A stretch of 57,500 nt of DNA from Symbiodinium natans (Eukaryota > Sar > Dinophyceae > Suessiales > Symbiodiniaceae). The stretch's first letter is position 1, and every line of letters starts with the position of its first letter. Shown here piece by piece: positions 50,601 to 56,150 of this stretch. Below the pieces are notes generated by a model that was given only the letters and a program-made list of their open reading frames with translations, was not told the origin of the DNA and made no database searches. Position numbers and translations under genes: made by a program. The DNA lies in the NCBI GenBank assembly GCA_905221605.1, contig CAJNDS010002076.1, positions 532,463 through 589,962 on the forward strand, in the 5' to 3' direction.

Positions 50601-52917
50601 TGTTGGCGTTGTTGCTGCGGTATGGCGCCGAGCCGGATGAGGTTGCATCCTCGGTAGTGGGCAGTGGGCCCCAAAACCCCAAAATGCAGTCGCAGTAGTC
50701 GCAGCATCTGAAAGCCTGAGAGATGCAGCATAAGCTCCGGTAAGCTCCTAAGACGCCGCGCTATAGCAGCTGTCTACTCTTTGATGCGGCAGCAAGTTGT
50801 GTCAAGTTCAACCTTTGGTGCCTCTGTGCCGTTTCAGCAACTTTGCAGCTCGCCACGAAGCTCATCCGCATCGCCAAAATGCGAGCGATAGAATCACAAG
50901 CAAGGTCTATAGCCCTAAACCCTCAGCCCTATAAGCCTGAACGCCTAAGCCCGAATCAACCCTTATGAACCGATCAATCAAACCCCCACCCCCCCTGAGG
51001 TCATCCGGGATGGCGGATCATGGCGACTGTTTGCTGCGGCCATTTCCGATGGCGACCACACAGATGTGGTTAGACGGTTGCTTGAAGCCCGTGCAGCGAT
51101 CGAATTCCCCCGACGCTGTCCATTACATCTCGCTGCTGAAAAGGGCCGCATAGGCACTGCGACTCTGCTTGTGGAAGCTGGTGCAGACGTTGACCGCCCT
51201 GACTGCCACGGCGGCCGGCCCCTGCGCCTGGCTGCAGATAGCGGCCATGCCCCAGTACTCCAGCTGCTCCTTCAAGCACGGGCGGATTTGTCGAAGGCCG
51301 AGCTCGGGACTGGGACGACGTACCACGACGATGTCGCGCAGCTGCTCGCCAAAGCAAGAGACCCCGACGTTAAGCCTTGAATGGTTTTCGTTCCAAGTCA
51401 GCTGGAAGTTGGAAGTGTCAAAAGCTTCCTCGCGCGGCACAGATACATGTCTGTGGCAAAAGCGGGTGTTGGCACGGTGTAGCGTCTGCATTATCTGTTG
51501 CCTTGCCTGGCCTGACAAGGAGCTCCAGCGGCTGCAAAAGCAGTTGGACCAGGCCGGTCAGAAAACACGATCATCCTTGCACATCTTCACAAAGCAGGAT
51601 GAAACTAAACCTAATGAACATGTTCTGCCCTGTGTTTGCACAAGTGCGGTCCAGGAAGCTCATGCACTGCACATCTTCAATACTAATATCTATATGTATA
51701 TGTGCACATATATATATGTATTTGTATGTATTCCACTCGGTCACTTCTTGCATAATTACGAATGCTTAGCTGTCGTTGCCTATAGATGTCAATCATTCGA
51801 CTTTGCCCTGCCTTGGTGACAGGTCTCCTCACTGCTGGAGAACACAGAGAAAAAGATCACGCCTCAATTTATGGCATTCCCTGCTTGTCTTCTGCTTCTG
51901 CCTGTTGGTTTTTGTCCTATTCTGTTCTTGCCCCCATTGCGGCGGATGCAAAATGGACTCGTCTTTCTGCTCATATAGCTGCAGCTCCGATTGCAAGGTT
52001 GTACGAGGACACCATGTCAGCATGCAGAGCTTCAGTCGGTGCCTCTCAAGGTCCCAAGACATCTGCCCGCCAGCCTGAACCATGAAGTGTTCCTAAACCC
52101 AATACATCCCTACAAGCCCAATCAAAAGCCCGAATTAAAGACCAACCTGGTATCCAACTTTGCATTGCCATCGGGCCAGGAGAGGGCAAATCCTACGGCC
52201 AAGGTAGGGGGCTCAACAGTGTGGCAGTGTTTAGAAGGACGTTTAAGTACTGGAGATTTCGGAATTTTTAATTTGAGAGGTTTCAGTGGTTCTTCCAGAT
52301 ACGAATTTACAGTGGCGTGGGGTCTGCGATTCTTTTTGTTGTTTTCTTTGCACATTTTGTGTGTAGGGTCCCCACGGTTATTGCCATGACGAGGATGGAC
52401 GTGGTGCCGCCATCGGTGTCGATGTGTGAGTGAGTGAGTGAGAGAGTGGGGCCTGCGCTTTCGTCACACAAGGGCACCCTCCGCTAGGGTTGCAGTTGAG
52501 GGTGTGCCGGCGCTTAGGCTGATGGACCTGAATCCGGTCTGAGCGTAGCTGCTGTCGCGGTAGATTTCCACCTGCCCGCTAGGACCCGCTAGGACTGATA
52601 CCTTAAACAGGCTAACTAGTTCTAAAGCCCCACGTCTGCCCATTACACGCTCCACGCAGAGGAGAAGATTCTCCAAAAGCGAGATGAGCTGAAGCAGCAG
52701 AAGGCTGCCGGAATTTTCTCTAAGAGGTAGCAGATGAGTCTCAAAGCTGAGGCCTTGAGTTCCTGCAAGACAAGTTGAGGAGCATCCTGGCATCCTGAGC
52801 CTAACAATCCCCCCAAAACCCTGATATAATACATCACTCTAACCCGAACTTTACACATGTCGGAATAGGATTATCCCACTCAGCCCTTCACCAGGCCTCC
52901 ATTTCCGCACAGCTGGA
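10034..52917 (+). CDS. VARS: Valyl-tRNA synthetase (whole gene span, about 45 exons)
   Basis: The enzyme charges tRNA-Val with valine using ATP and hydrolyses mischarged threonine. Exons spell every landmark of a class I ValRS in order: WWE-x-x-GFF N-terminus, PPPNVTG-x-LHMGHA (HIGH signature), [17 protein letters not shown], the editing domain with [77 protein letters not shown] (KMSK loop), [40 protein letters not shown] and a C-terminal coiled coil. Val identity is shown by the PPPNVTG, WLPGTDHAG and [10 protein letters not shown] forms. Read donors: about 24 GC, 14 GT, 1-2 GA. No frame break occurs in the recognised exons. Not found: some editing-domain exons, exons between 45.6 and 48.7 kb, and the terminal exon with its stop. 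Six other genes lie inside its introns. Confidence 0.92.
11163..12035 (+). CDS. VARS: VARS exons 6-8
   Basis: Exons 11163-11214 ([17 protein letters not shown]), 11386-11420 ([12 protein letters not shown]) and 12001-12035 ([11 protein letters not shown]). The block RMRG-x-x-x-LWLPGTDHAG is universal in ValRS and lines part of the catalytic pocket. The first intron uses a GC donor; the next two are GT. The following intron (12036-13814) contains the PCIF1-like gene. Confidence 0.88.
12389..13800 (+). CDS. PCIF1-like RNA cap-adenosine N6-methyltransferase (nested in a VARS intron)
   Basis: PCIF1/CAPAM-type enzymes methylate N6 of the adenosine next to the mRNA cap. The exon from about 13109 contains the family pattern in order: [20 protein letters not shown] and [11 protein letters not shown], the last at the place of the catalytic NPPF motif, followed by RSAPWRES, which resembles the strand with P-x-W-R-D. 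Likely upstream exons are 12389-12474 ([15 protein letters not shown]) and 12597 to about 12940 ([13 protein letters not shown], then [17 protein letters not shown]). Their phase to the third exon is not settled. The C-terminus is unclear, because the open frame runs into the VARS exon at 13815. The SPPY variant of NPPF keeps the PP-aromatic core, so activity is plausible but unproven. A recent insertion or partial pseudogene is the main alternative. Confidence 0.6.
13815..15087 (+). CDS. VARS: VARS exons 9-11
   Basis: Exons 13815-13851 ([12 protein letters not shown], family LGREKFVERV), 14163-14198 ([12 protein letters not shown]) and 15041-15087 ([16 protein letters not shown]). Junctions are in phase with GC donors throughout. 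Confidence 0.9.
14270..14440. repeat. Purine-rich GA/GAAA and GT simple repeats
   Basis: GAAA and GAGAGA tracts at about 14270-14300 and 14386-14420, then a short TG run to 14440. All lie within the VARS intron 14199-15040, in which I see no coding exon. Confidence 0.75.
15408..15533. repeat. CA/CACT simple repeat
   Basis: CACACA and CACTCA words run for about 125 bp inside the VARS intron 15088-16135. The rest of that intron is G-rich with homopolymer runs and shows nothing coding. Confidence 0.9.
16136..17184 (+). CDS. VARS: VARS exons 12-16: entry to the editing domain
   Basis: Exons 16136-16169 (AMSK at its end), 16230-16265 ([12 protein letters not shown]), 16722-16793 ([20 protein letters not shown] then SDLE), 16981-17021 ([13 protein letters not shown]) and 17163-17184 (YMVADTE). 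MVNWSP[13 protein letters not shown] is the most conserved ValRS block before the CP1 editing insertion. All five donors read as GC with matching phases. Confidence 0.92.
17505..18939 (+). CDS. Membrane-anchored SGNH/PC-esterase-like protein, possible frameshift (nested in a VARS intron)
   Basis: Exon 1 starts at ATG 17505 with a hydrophobic anchor (residues 14-33, [14 protein letters not shown]), then a Ser/Thr-rich stem and [14 protein letters not shown], the GDS block of the SGNH fold. Exon 2 is 18209-18477 ([30 protein letters not shown]). Exon 3 is 18568-18939 ([15 protein letters not shown], then [16 protein letters not shown]), ending TAG. GDS plus the late D-x-x-H (DSYH) is the catalytic signature of the PMR5/Cas1p acyl-esterase or O-acetyltransferase families. 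The layout suggests a secretory-pathway type II membrane enzyme on glycans. The frame changes by one base near 17977, between RYQY and [10 protein letters not shown], with no intron possible: a frameshift in a decaying gene or a sequence error. It lies wholly within VARS intron 17185-19143. Confidence 0.7.
19144..20795 (+). CDS. VARS: VARS exons 17-20: editing domain
   Basis: Exons 19144 to about 19215 ([20 protein letters not shown]), 19377-19428 ([18 protein letters not shown]), 20347-20389 ([14 protein letters not shown]) and 20716-20795 ([20 protein letters not shown] then QTHKLE). TTRPET-x-x-GD and [12 protein letters not shown]-x-ND form the active site that hydrolyses Thr-tRNA-Val. The donor of the first exon is probably GA or shifted by three bases. 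Confidence 0.92.
20160..20196. repeat. G-rich homopolymer tract
   Basis: A G-rich run including about ten consecutive G, within the G-rich second half of VARS intron 19429-20346. Nothing coding is seen in that intron. Confidence 0.6.
20880..21629 (+). CDS. VARS: VARS exons 21-24: end of editing domain
   Basis: Exons 20880-20903 (VIGLDGSM, tentative), 21032-21062 ([10 protein letters not shown]), 21158 to about 21230 ([19 protein letters not shown]) and 21575-21629 ([18 protein letters not shown]). The last is the universal signature [11 protein letters not shown] that returns the chain to the Rossmann fold. The tentative exon's phase with 20795 does not close, so a small exon or shifted boundary is likely there. 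Confidence 0.82.
22078..22443 (+). CDS. VARS: VARS exons 25-27
   Basis: Exons 22078-22109 ([11 protein letters not shown]), 22219-22252 ([11 protein letters not shown], donor GTAAAG) and 22406-22443 ([13 protein letters not shown]). Phases close through to [10 protein letters not shown] in the next exon, 2.5 kb downstream. The intron between carries a minisatellite and the reverse transcriptase remnant. Confidence 0.9.
22500..22895. repeat. Minisatellite, 8-bp units AAATATAT then AAATATAG
   Basis: Four to five AAATATAT units (22500-22540) pass into about 18 AAATATAG units (to about 22690), then irregular AGAAATAT/AGAAGTAT words to 22895. It lies in VARS intron 22444-24936. Frames open on the minus strand here are artefacts of the repeat. 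Confidence 0.95.
23311..24387 (+). pseudogene. Reverse transcriptase-like retroelement remnant (nested in a VARS intron)
   Basis: One frame runs from about 23311 to 24387, interrupted by in-frame stops at 23494, 23587 and 23683. Its last 212 codons are open and hold RT motifs in order: [11 protein letters not shown] (finger/palm entry), [20 protein letters not shown] (motif B region, GG-x-x-GNQLSP) and [16 protein letters not shown] at the place of the F/YxDD catalytic box, here VDN. It resembles RT-domain proteins that are numerous in dinoflagellate genomes. No integrase, RNase H or flanking repeat is seen nearby, so the element class is unknown. The stops mark it as inactive. Confidence 0.7.
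24937..25175 (+). CDS. VARS: VARS exons 28-29
   Basis: Exons 24937-24966 ([10 protein letters not shown]) and 25115-25175 ([20 protein letters not shown]). Together with the preceding exon they give [17 protein letters not shown], the ValRS tryptophan-rich block. Both donors are GC. The next VARS exon is 9.7 kb downstream; that intron hosts the thioredoxin-like gene. Confidence 0.92.
27328..32587 (+). CDS. Secreted or lumenal protein with two thioredoxin-like domains (nested in a VARS intron)
   Basis: Exon 1 (27328-27490, donor GTAAGT) encodes an N-terminal signal-like segment ([17 protein letters not shown]). Domain 1: 28973-29001 AYWCPYCDQ, 29079-29117 [13 protein letters not shown], 29542-29618 [18 protein letters not shown] and LCQAAGVP, 29965-30032 [20 protein letters not shown] and YPG, 30341-30372 [11 protein letters not shown] Pro/Ala-rich linker may lie near 30826-30900. 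Domain 2: 31361-31407 [15 protein letters not shown], 31688-31714 VFGQPAWAK, 32014-32040 VPYVECDER, 32362-32411 [17 protein letters not shown], last exon 32502-32587 with TGA. CPYC and CPAC are redox-active motifs. YVECDP then FPTW matches the thioredoxin-like domain fused to VKOR/LTO1 in cyanobacteria and plastids. No VKOR membrane part is seen. A role in disulfide chemistry of a plastid or secretory compartment is inferred. Confidence 0.75.
33336..33770. repeat. Two AT microsatellites
   Basis: TA runs at about 33336-33361 and 33728-33770; the second is near-palindromic. Both lie in VARS intron 25176-34891, downstream of the thioredoxin-like gene. I see no supported exon between 32588 and 34891. 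Confidence 0.85.
34892..35948 (+). CDS. VARS: VARS exons 30-33
   Basis: Exons 34892-34938 ([15 protein letters not shown]), 35191 to about 35263 ([20 protein letters not shown] then KYYP), 35730-35753 (ATMMETGY) and 35889-35948 ([20 protein letters not shown]). Spliced, they give DTWFSSGLWPF and [18 protein letters not shown], invariant ValRS blocks. Donors: GC, GA, GT, GC. Confidence 0.93.
35085..35105. repeat. Poly-C tract of 21
   Basis: Twenty-one consecutive C inside a VARS intron (34939-35190). Such runs often mark assembly weak points. Confidence 0.9.
36032..36363 (+). CDS. VARS: VARS exons 34-35: KMSK loop
   Basis: Exons 36032-36104 ([18 protein letters not shown] then KMSKTK) and 36287-36363 ([20 protein letters not shown] then LLTSS). 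KMSKTKGNVVDP is the second ATP-binding signature of class I synthetases. Phase 1 junction, GC donors. No residue of the motif is lost. Confidence 0.95.
36364..37133. other. VARS intron, 770 bp, nothing recognised
   Basis: AT-richer than its surroundings. No exon, repeat or element seen. Confidence 0.5.
37134..37965 (+). CDS. VARS: VARS exons 36-38: start of anticodon-binding domain
   Basis: Exons 37134-37184 ([17 protein letters not shown]), 37649 to about 37708 ([20 protein letters not shown]) and about 37909-37965 ([19 protein letters not shown]). FANKIWN is diagnostic. The last junction is ambiguous because GAAGAATGC occurs at both intron ends; the spliced product is the same wherever the cut falls. 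Confidence 0.9.
38667..39708 (+). CDS. VARS: VARS exons 39-40
   Basis: Exon 38667 to about 38812 ([20 protein letters not shown], then [15 protein letters not shown]) and exon 39667-39708 ([16 protein letters not shown] donor). They fit the AER-W helix and the FxWxDxxxWYxE region of the anticodon-binding domain. The expected AERWI appears as AERCN, a lineage difference or a boundary error. Confidence 0.8.
39195..39275. repeat. GTA/GTC trinucleotide-rich stretch
   Basis: Degenerate GTAGTAGTCGTC-type repeats in VARS intron 38813-39666. The rest of the intron shows nothing coding. Confidence 0.6.
40289..41512 (+). CDS. Possible Gly/Pro/Met-rich RNA-binding protein with RRM/Mei2-like exon (nested in a VARS intron)
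   Basis: Three low-complexity stretches in + frames after AG sites look like exons: about 40289-40340 ([16 protein letters not shown]), about 40555-40625 ([16 protein letters not shown]) and about 40973-41060 ([20 protein letters not shown]). At about 41395-41512 the frame [17 protein letters not shown] resembles the strand 3 region of Mei2-type RRMs (YAFVNL after a basic loop). Junction phases were not established and no start or stop was assigned. It may be a gene fragment, or partly chance. Confidence 0.35.
40415..40513. repeat. TA then TG microsatellite
   Basis: Alternating TATATA with ATGTGT interruptions, ending in about 13 TG units, inside the VARS intron 39709-44379. Confidence 0.95.
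41078..41178. repeat. Interstitial telomere-like TTTAGGG array
   Basis: About ten exact or one-off copies of TTTAGGG in 100 bp, all in the same orientation. TTTAGGG is the telomere repeat used by dinoflagellates and plants. Shorter tracts of the same family lie at about 585-620, 6130-6150, 25595-25615, 26178-26200 and 52968-53010. Confidence 0.85.
41585..41692. repeat. GA then GGGAGA repeats
   Basis: About 23 GA units are followed by about nine GGGAGA units, in VARS intron 39709-44379. Confidence 0.95.
42753..43538 (-). CDS. Unrecognised 261-codon open frame on the minus strand
   Basis: This is one of the longest uninterrupted frames in the window outside repeats and the only long minus-strand one not explained by a + exon or a repeat. 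The protein is basic near the middle ([18 protein letters not shown]), then a helix-like stretch ([17 protein letters not shown]) and a polar tail. I recognise no domain. A frame this long is unlikely by chance in sequence of this composition, but a + strand reading of the same DNA gives a membrane-like stretch ([20 protein letters not shown]), so the coding strand is not settled. Confidence 0.3.
   Translation of the reverse strand: MPPVAAGPHMSRGLASQGAQSVPEGGHNLRHPDLRQRKTLRDVVPESNYSSPTCQGTCRVKSKQPQQTASCSEHEQPKASKHTKLTLPERRTRLYKRKEDRPKPERVGGQGNLANALEHAKGEIDLRLQSSVATMLLQLAGTRQRMVCLEGFKILGLSELDNFYRKATPTSFTAQTEPPNAKCLDSAQIYTNGVGQSPSQEKYFKFLASPHNLSCCEKTQTIYETYSSPSSRMFPIPESLVEKTFKNPFRLIECLCLRLLM
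44380..45612 (+). CDS. VARS: VARS exons 41-43
   Basis: Exons 44380-44416 ([12 protein letters not shown]), 45356-45394 ([13 protein letters not shown]) and 45568-45612 ([15 protein letters not shown]). With exon 39667-39708 the first gives [22 protein letters not shown] is the hallmark of the ValRS anticodon-binding helix bundle. The phase between 44416 and 45356 does not close, so a small exon is missing there. Confidence 0.92.
44712..44785. repeat. 12-bp tandem repeat TTTGTTTGTGTC
   Basis: Four near-perfect copies with flanking degenerate ones, in a VARS intron (44417-45355). Confidence 0.85.
47330..47900. repeat. Three degenerate copies of a longer repeat
   Basis: Related stretches around GCAAAATTTCGAGTAGGC (47343), TGCAAAATTCGAGCCGGC (47680) and TGCATTTTTCAAGCCGAC (47867) are each followed by GAATTGACC- or AGTTGTCC-like sequence. 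GATTCCAGGATCTATGG (47571) and ATTTCAGGATCTGAGG (47720) are a second shared block. Confidence 0.5.
47370..47560. mobile_element. Inverted-repeat element, copy A
   Basis: The inverted arms are TCCCCACCCTC (47391-47401) and GAGGGTGGGGA (47549-47559). Similarity to copy B (56609-56749) begins earlier, at AATTATTTTACTTC (47372), so the full unit includes about 20 bases left of the inner inverted repeat. Copy A is longer than B by an internal duplication (GGGCGAGGAG and TTGGGCA words). It interrupts a degenerate repeat unit, which supports insertion. Confidence 0.6.
48708..49524 (+). CDS. VARS: VARS exons near the C-terminal linker
   Basis: Exons 48708-48729 (ADPDQIE, tentative) and 49483-49524 ([14 protein letters not shown]). 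They fit the ValRS region between the anticodon-binding bundle and the coiled coil, where a beta strand precedes IDVExE. The second continues in phase 0 into the exon at 52662. Confidence 0.6.
49775..49795 (+). promoter_or_regulatory. Possible relict spliced leader at the ankyrin gene start
   Basis: The 21 bases ending in the start codon match the conserved dinoflagellate spliced leader (which ends GCCATTTTGGCTCAAG) at 15 of 21 positions, including TAGCCA and GCxCA. This could be a degraded leader carried in by retroposition, or chance. Confidence 0.3.
49793..51380 (+). CDS. Ubiquitin-like/ankyrin-repeat protein, two exons (nested in a VARS intron)
   Basis: Exon 1 is 49793-50641 (283 codons) and exon 2 is 51000-51380 (126 codons plus TGA); phase 0, GT donor, intron 358 bp with TGAGGT at both ends. 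Residues 1-76 have the shape of an ubiquitin-like fold ([43 protein letters not shown]). Eight ankyrin repeats follow from about residue 116, for example [39 protein letters not shown] and [20 protein letters not shown]; the intron falls between repeats 5 and 6. Such UBL-ANK proteins form large families in dinoflagellates and probably act as protein-binding scaffolds. The frame is intact and the gene has far fewer introns than its host, which suggests origin from a reverse-transcribed mRNA. It lies wholly inside VARS intron 49525-52661. Confidence 0.88.
52662..52917 (+). CDS. VARS: VARS exons: C-terminal coiled coil
   Basis: Exon 52662-52703 ([16 protein letters not shown] donor) joins exon 49483-49524 to read [20 protein letters not shown], the start of the tRNA-clamping coiled coil of ValRS. 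A further piece, LDELK at about 52913-52927, may belong to the next exon. The stop codon was not located. Confidence 0.65.
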
Positions 52918-53312
52918 CGAGCTCAAGAGTTCCGCCAGGGGCCCCCGAAGCGAACTCCAGTTCTTCCATGGTTTAGGGTTTAGAGGGTTTTAGAGTTTAA
53001 GGTTTAGGCTTAAATTAGTGTTTCGGGTCTGGGGAAGTTTAAGGTTTCCATGCCTGCGCCAACAATTTTTCAAAGACTCGATTTGCACACCCAGGCTGCA
53101 GAAGTGGACCGTCGGAACCTGAGCCAACCTGAAATCTCTGCTAGGACAACTATGGACGAATTAGTACACAACAGCACTGGCAGCCTGCTGCGGAGTTCTT
53201 CAGGCTGCAACCCCAGTTCTTGCGAGGTGAAGCGTCAAGAACCCGCGCAGCCCCTCTTGTTCTCAAGGTGTTCTCGATTCTCAGTATCAGTGCCTTTCAT
53301 ATTTCAAGCTCC

Positions 53313-53414
53313 ATGGCTCTGCTACGGCTGCTGTTGCTGGCCTTTTACCCTTTGCTGGCCAGTGCAGTGCGCCCTTCTTCTGTGTCGGAGCTGGCGTCAC
53401 GACGCATGCAGCAG
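53313..53414 (+). CDS. First exon of an unknown secreted or targeted protein
   Basis: ATG at 53313 opens MALLRLLLLAFYPLLASA, a textbook signal peptide with an A-x-A cleavage site, followed by VRPSSVSELASRRMQQ and a good GT donor (CAGCAG|GTGGAT) after exactly 34 codons. Later exons were not identified, so the product is unknown. Confidence 0.5.
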
Positions 53415-55187
53415 GTGGATGCCGTCAGTTTCATGCTGCATATCTCAGCACCAAACTAACGAATCAAGGACAAACCCAACTGCACCTCAAAGCCTGGCAA
53501 CTACGGGTTAGAGAAACCCAGAAATGGCCCACACTCGAACTATTTAGCTCACCATGTAGTAGCAAAACGAACCATGCACCAAAGGCCTTAAAAGAAGGTC
53601 TTAGTGTTTTTGACTTTGGTAGTTTACAGATAACGATTGTAAAATGCAGCGCAATCGGTTGATGGACAAGCTGTTCTGCAACAGCCAATGAAAGTGCTGT
53701 ATGCCTCGGGCTCACACCTTAAACCCAGCACCCCCCCCCCCCCCCCCCCAATTAAAACCGTAAAGCCACTTGAAGCCCTCAGAGTCGGGATAGGTAGTCG
53801 CCTTGCGCAGCAACGCAAGTGTGCTGGAGGCATCCCCTGCTGAGGGTCGGGTTCAACCAGTTCTTAGCGGTTTACAGGCATTACAGGTTTAGCCTGAGGA
53901 TTTCAGGTTGGAGGTGTCGAGTCAAACCTTTTGTTGCTCGATGGCCCATTGCGCGCTCAATCTGCAGTAGACGAGAGGAAGCCTGTCGGTGGAACGCCGA
54001 ACACATTCGGTTGTTGATTCCCCAGGAGGGTCACGTGACAGAGCGAGATCCTGGCTGGAGTCTTGATCCAAAGTGCAAAAAAAGCATGCTCTGTCACCTT
54101 CCCATCAGCATTCTCCTACGTGTCCTACGTGGAAGGTTACGGGCTGGGTGTTGAAGCAATCTTCAGAGGCTCCGTGAGCAAGTGCTTACGTAAAGACAGA
54201 CATCTGGCTTGGTGAGGTACACTGCCATTTGCTTCACGGCATGAAACGCTGAGAAATGTCATGAAAGCCTCTGAGATCAGGCTCCGCTTGTTGACCCCTC
54301 ACCCCCTTCTTTAGCAATTTAGAACGGTATATCCATCAGCCTGTTGCAGCCCAGGAAAATCGCTCTGGGCCCGTTCACCTTCTGCGACACTGGCTTCACC
54401 GTGGCACCCAAGCCTTGCCTGCTTGCTTTCTGCACGTGCTTTCGCCTAAAGCCTTGAAACTCAACAAGCTATACGCCGAGAACGGCAGCCTAGAGAATTA
54501 AATCCGGTCGAAGCCTGATGCGAAGGTGGGGGTGTTTGAAGCTGTCGGCAAGATGCGGCATACGGCCTTTTGAGCAATATGCCAAGTTTGTAAGAAAGCT
54601 CCAGGGACAGCATGGCATCTCGGAGCAATGAGGAGGGCACTTCAGACCTACACTCGATACCGACCCGTAGAAGATATCCAATTCGGGTTCAATGCTTGAG
54701 TCGACAACGATCAGACGCTTGGAATGTTAAAGGGTGAAGGTGCAGGCTCACCTGGGATACTGAACATCCCCTTGCCCCAGAACTGCGTCTCAGAATCCAG
54801 GTCCGTGATACAGTACGACTTTTGTTCATGTTAGTGACTGTTAGTGCACATGGTTGTGGTTACCTGGCAGGTTCGAGATCGGTGTGGAAGTGGCTGGATG
54901 TGGGGTCATGGCTGGCCTTGGTGATGTGCGTGATGGCATCTCACTGCAACTCCGCTCTCACATTAAGGATACTTCTATGCCCGCTAGGTGAATTGACAGC
55001 CTCTACCAAAAATGGTTTAGCCGGTACGTATAAGTTCCGCGAACAAGAATGCCACGCCCGCAGCAACTTGATTTAGGCCCGCAATTGCTGATGGCCTAGA
55101 TATGGTCAAGTCCCACAAGAAGTGCCCGAGCTCACCAGCAAAACCACGTGGCCTTGCCCCAGTACGGACCGCAAGCCGATCACGCAG
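53415..55187 (+). other. Probable intronic/intergenic stretch with unassigned exon-like frames
   Basis: Exon-like frames without recognised homology: about 54140-54180 (GYGLGVEAIFRG), about 54345-54420 (KIALGPFTFCDTGFTVAPKP) and about 54527-54570 (VGVFEAVGKMRHTAF). A 19-base poly-C lies at 53731-53749. They may belong to the signal-peptide gene or to the KH gene. Confidence 0.3.
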
Positions 55188-56150
55188 GTTTGCCGGCGTC
55201 CACGCAAAGTTCATAGTCGACGCCGTGGGCAGGACTTGGGAGGAGATGTTCAGGAACCTTCGTGGCCTGGCGCACGGGCTTTGGGTCTTTTTTTCGGAGA
55301 TGTCGCTCAATAACAATATTGAACAGCCTCCGAAACATCCTTGGAGCCTTGGTCCTCATAGTGAAAGGCACCAATGTCCATCAGCTGTCCGAGATGACGG
55401 GTGTGGATGCTGCGATCGCGCGGGCGCAGCAGGCGGGGACGAAAGATCCACCCTGTCATGGATAGTACACGTACAGTACACCTCACGGGGAGACTGACGG
55501 CACTTGAACAAGTCATCTCGATGCCGCTCATGCTTACTTGGATCGGGCTTGGACACCACTGTTTTAGGTCCTTAATTGATTCTGTTAAGCAACCGTGAGC
55601 GAGGTGATTGGCCCTTCGGGCAACGAGAACGACGAAGCGCTGCTCTTACTGGGCGTACCGGGTGCGCAGTTTTGGGTTTGCTTTGAGAGGTCCAAGGCGG
55701 ACGGGGTAAATTCAAGGGGCCTTAGGTGGTGAAGCTCCTCCAGCAGAACCAGGCGAGAGTGAATACATCGGACCTCCTCAAGGCTGGGTGTCTTAGGAGC
55801 TCAGCCTCTGAATTCCAAATTGTCTGACCCGCGCACCCGACACGTGACAGGAGCATGCACGTGCTGACATGGAGGTGCAACTTGGCAGCTTTCATCAGCT
55901 TTCAACCTGGACCCCGAACAGCCAAGTGCAATCGGCGGCATTGCCAGGCCCTCCTACCGTCATCTTCAGATGTTAACTCCACTCACATAGCAGCCCAGCA
56001 CTATGGAACAGTTACCTTCGTTACCTTCCTGCCATGTGGAACCACCCCCAACCCCTGCGGTGTCACCTCACCTTTTGGTGCCTTCGACTCATCCCTGAGC
56101 CTTGGCAAAGGAAGATGAAGGCCGCCACAGGCATCGGCATCAGTGCCAAG
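55188..56150 (+). CDS. Probable KH-domain RNA-binding protein (exons, partial)
   Basis: About 55188-55230 (KFIVDAVGR, like the first KH strand), 55368-55432 (TNVHQLSEMTGVDAAIARA, the helix and second strand after the GxxG loop) and 55477-55511 (HLTGRLTALEQ, third strand and start of the last helix) together make one split type I KH domain. A later piece, about 56115-56150 (MKAATGIGISAK), looks like the helix-strand of a second domain. The exon with the GxxG loop was not found. KH proteins bind single-stranded RNA. Start, stop and full exon set are unknown. Confidence 0.45.

Noticed and set aside
53258-53273. CTTGTTCTCAAG resembling the spliced-leader end
   Set aside because: Too many mismatches, and about 40 bp from the next ATG; kept out of the features.
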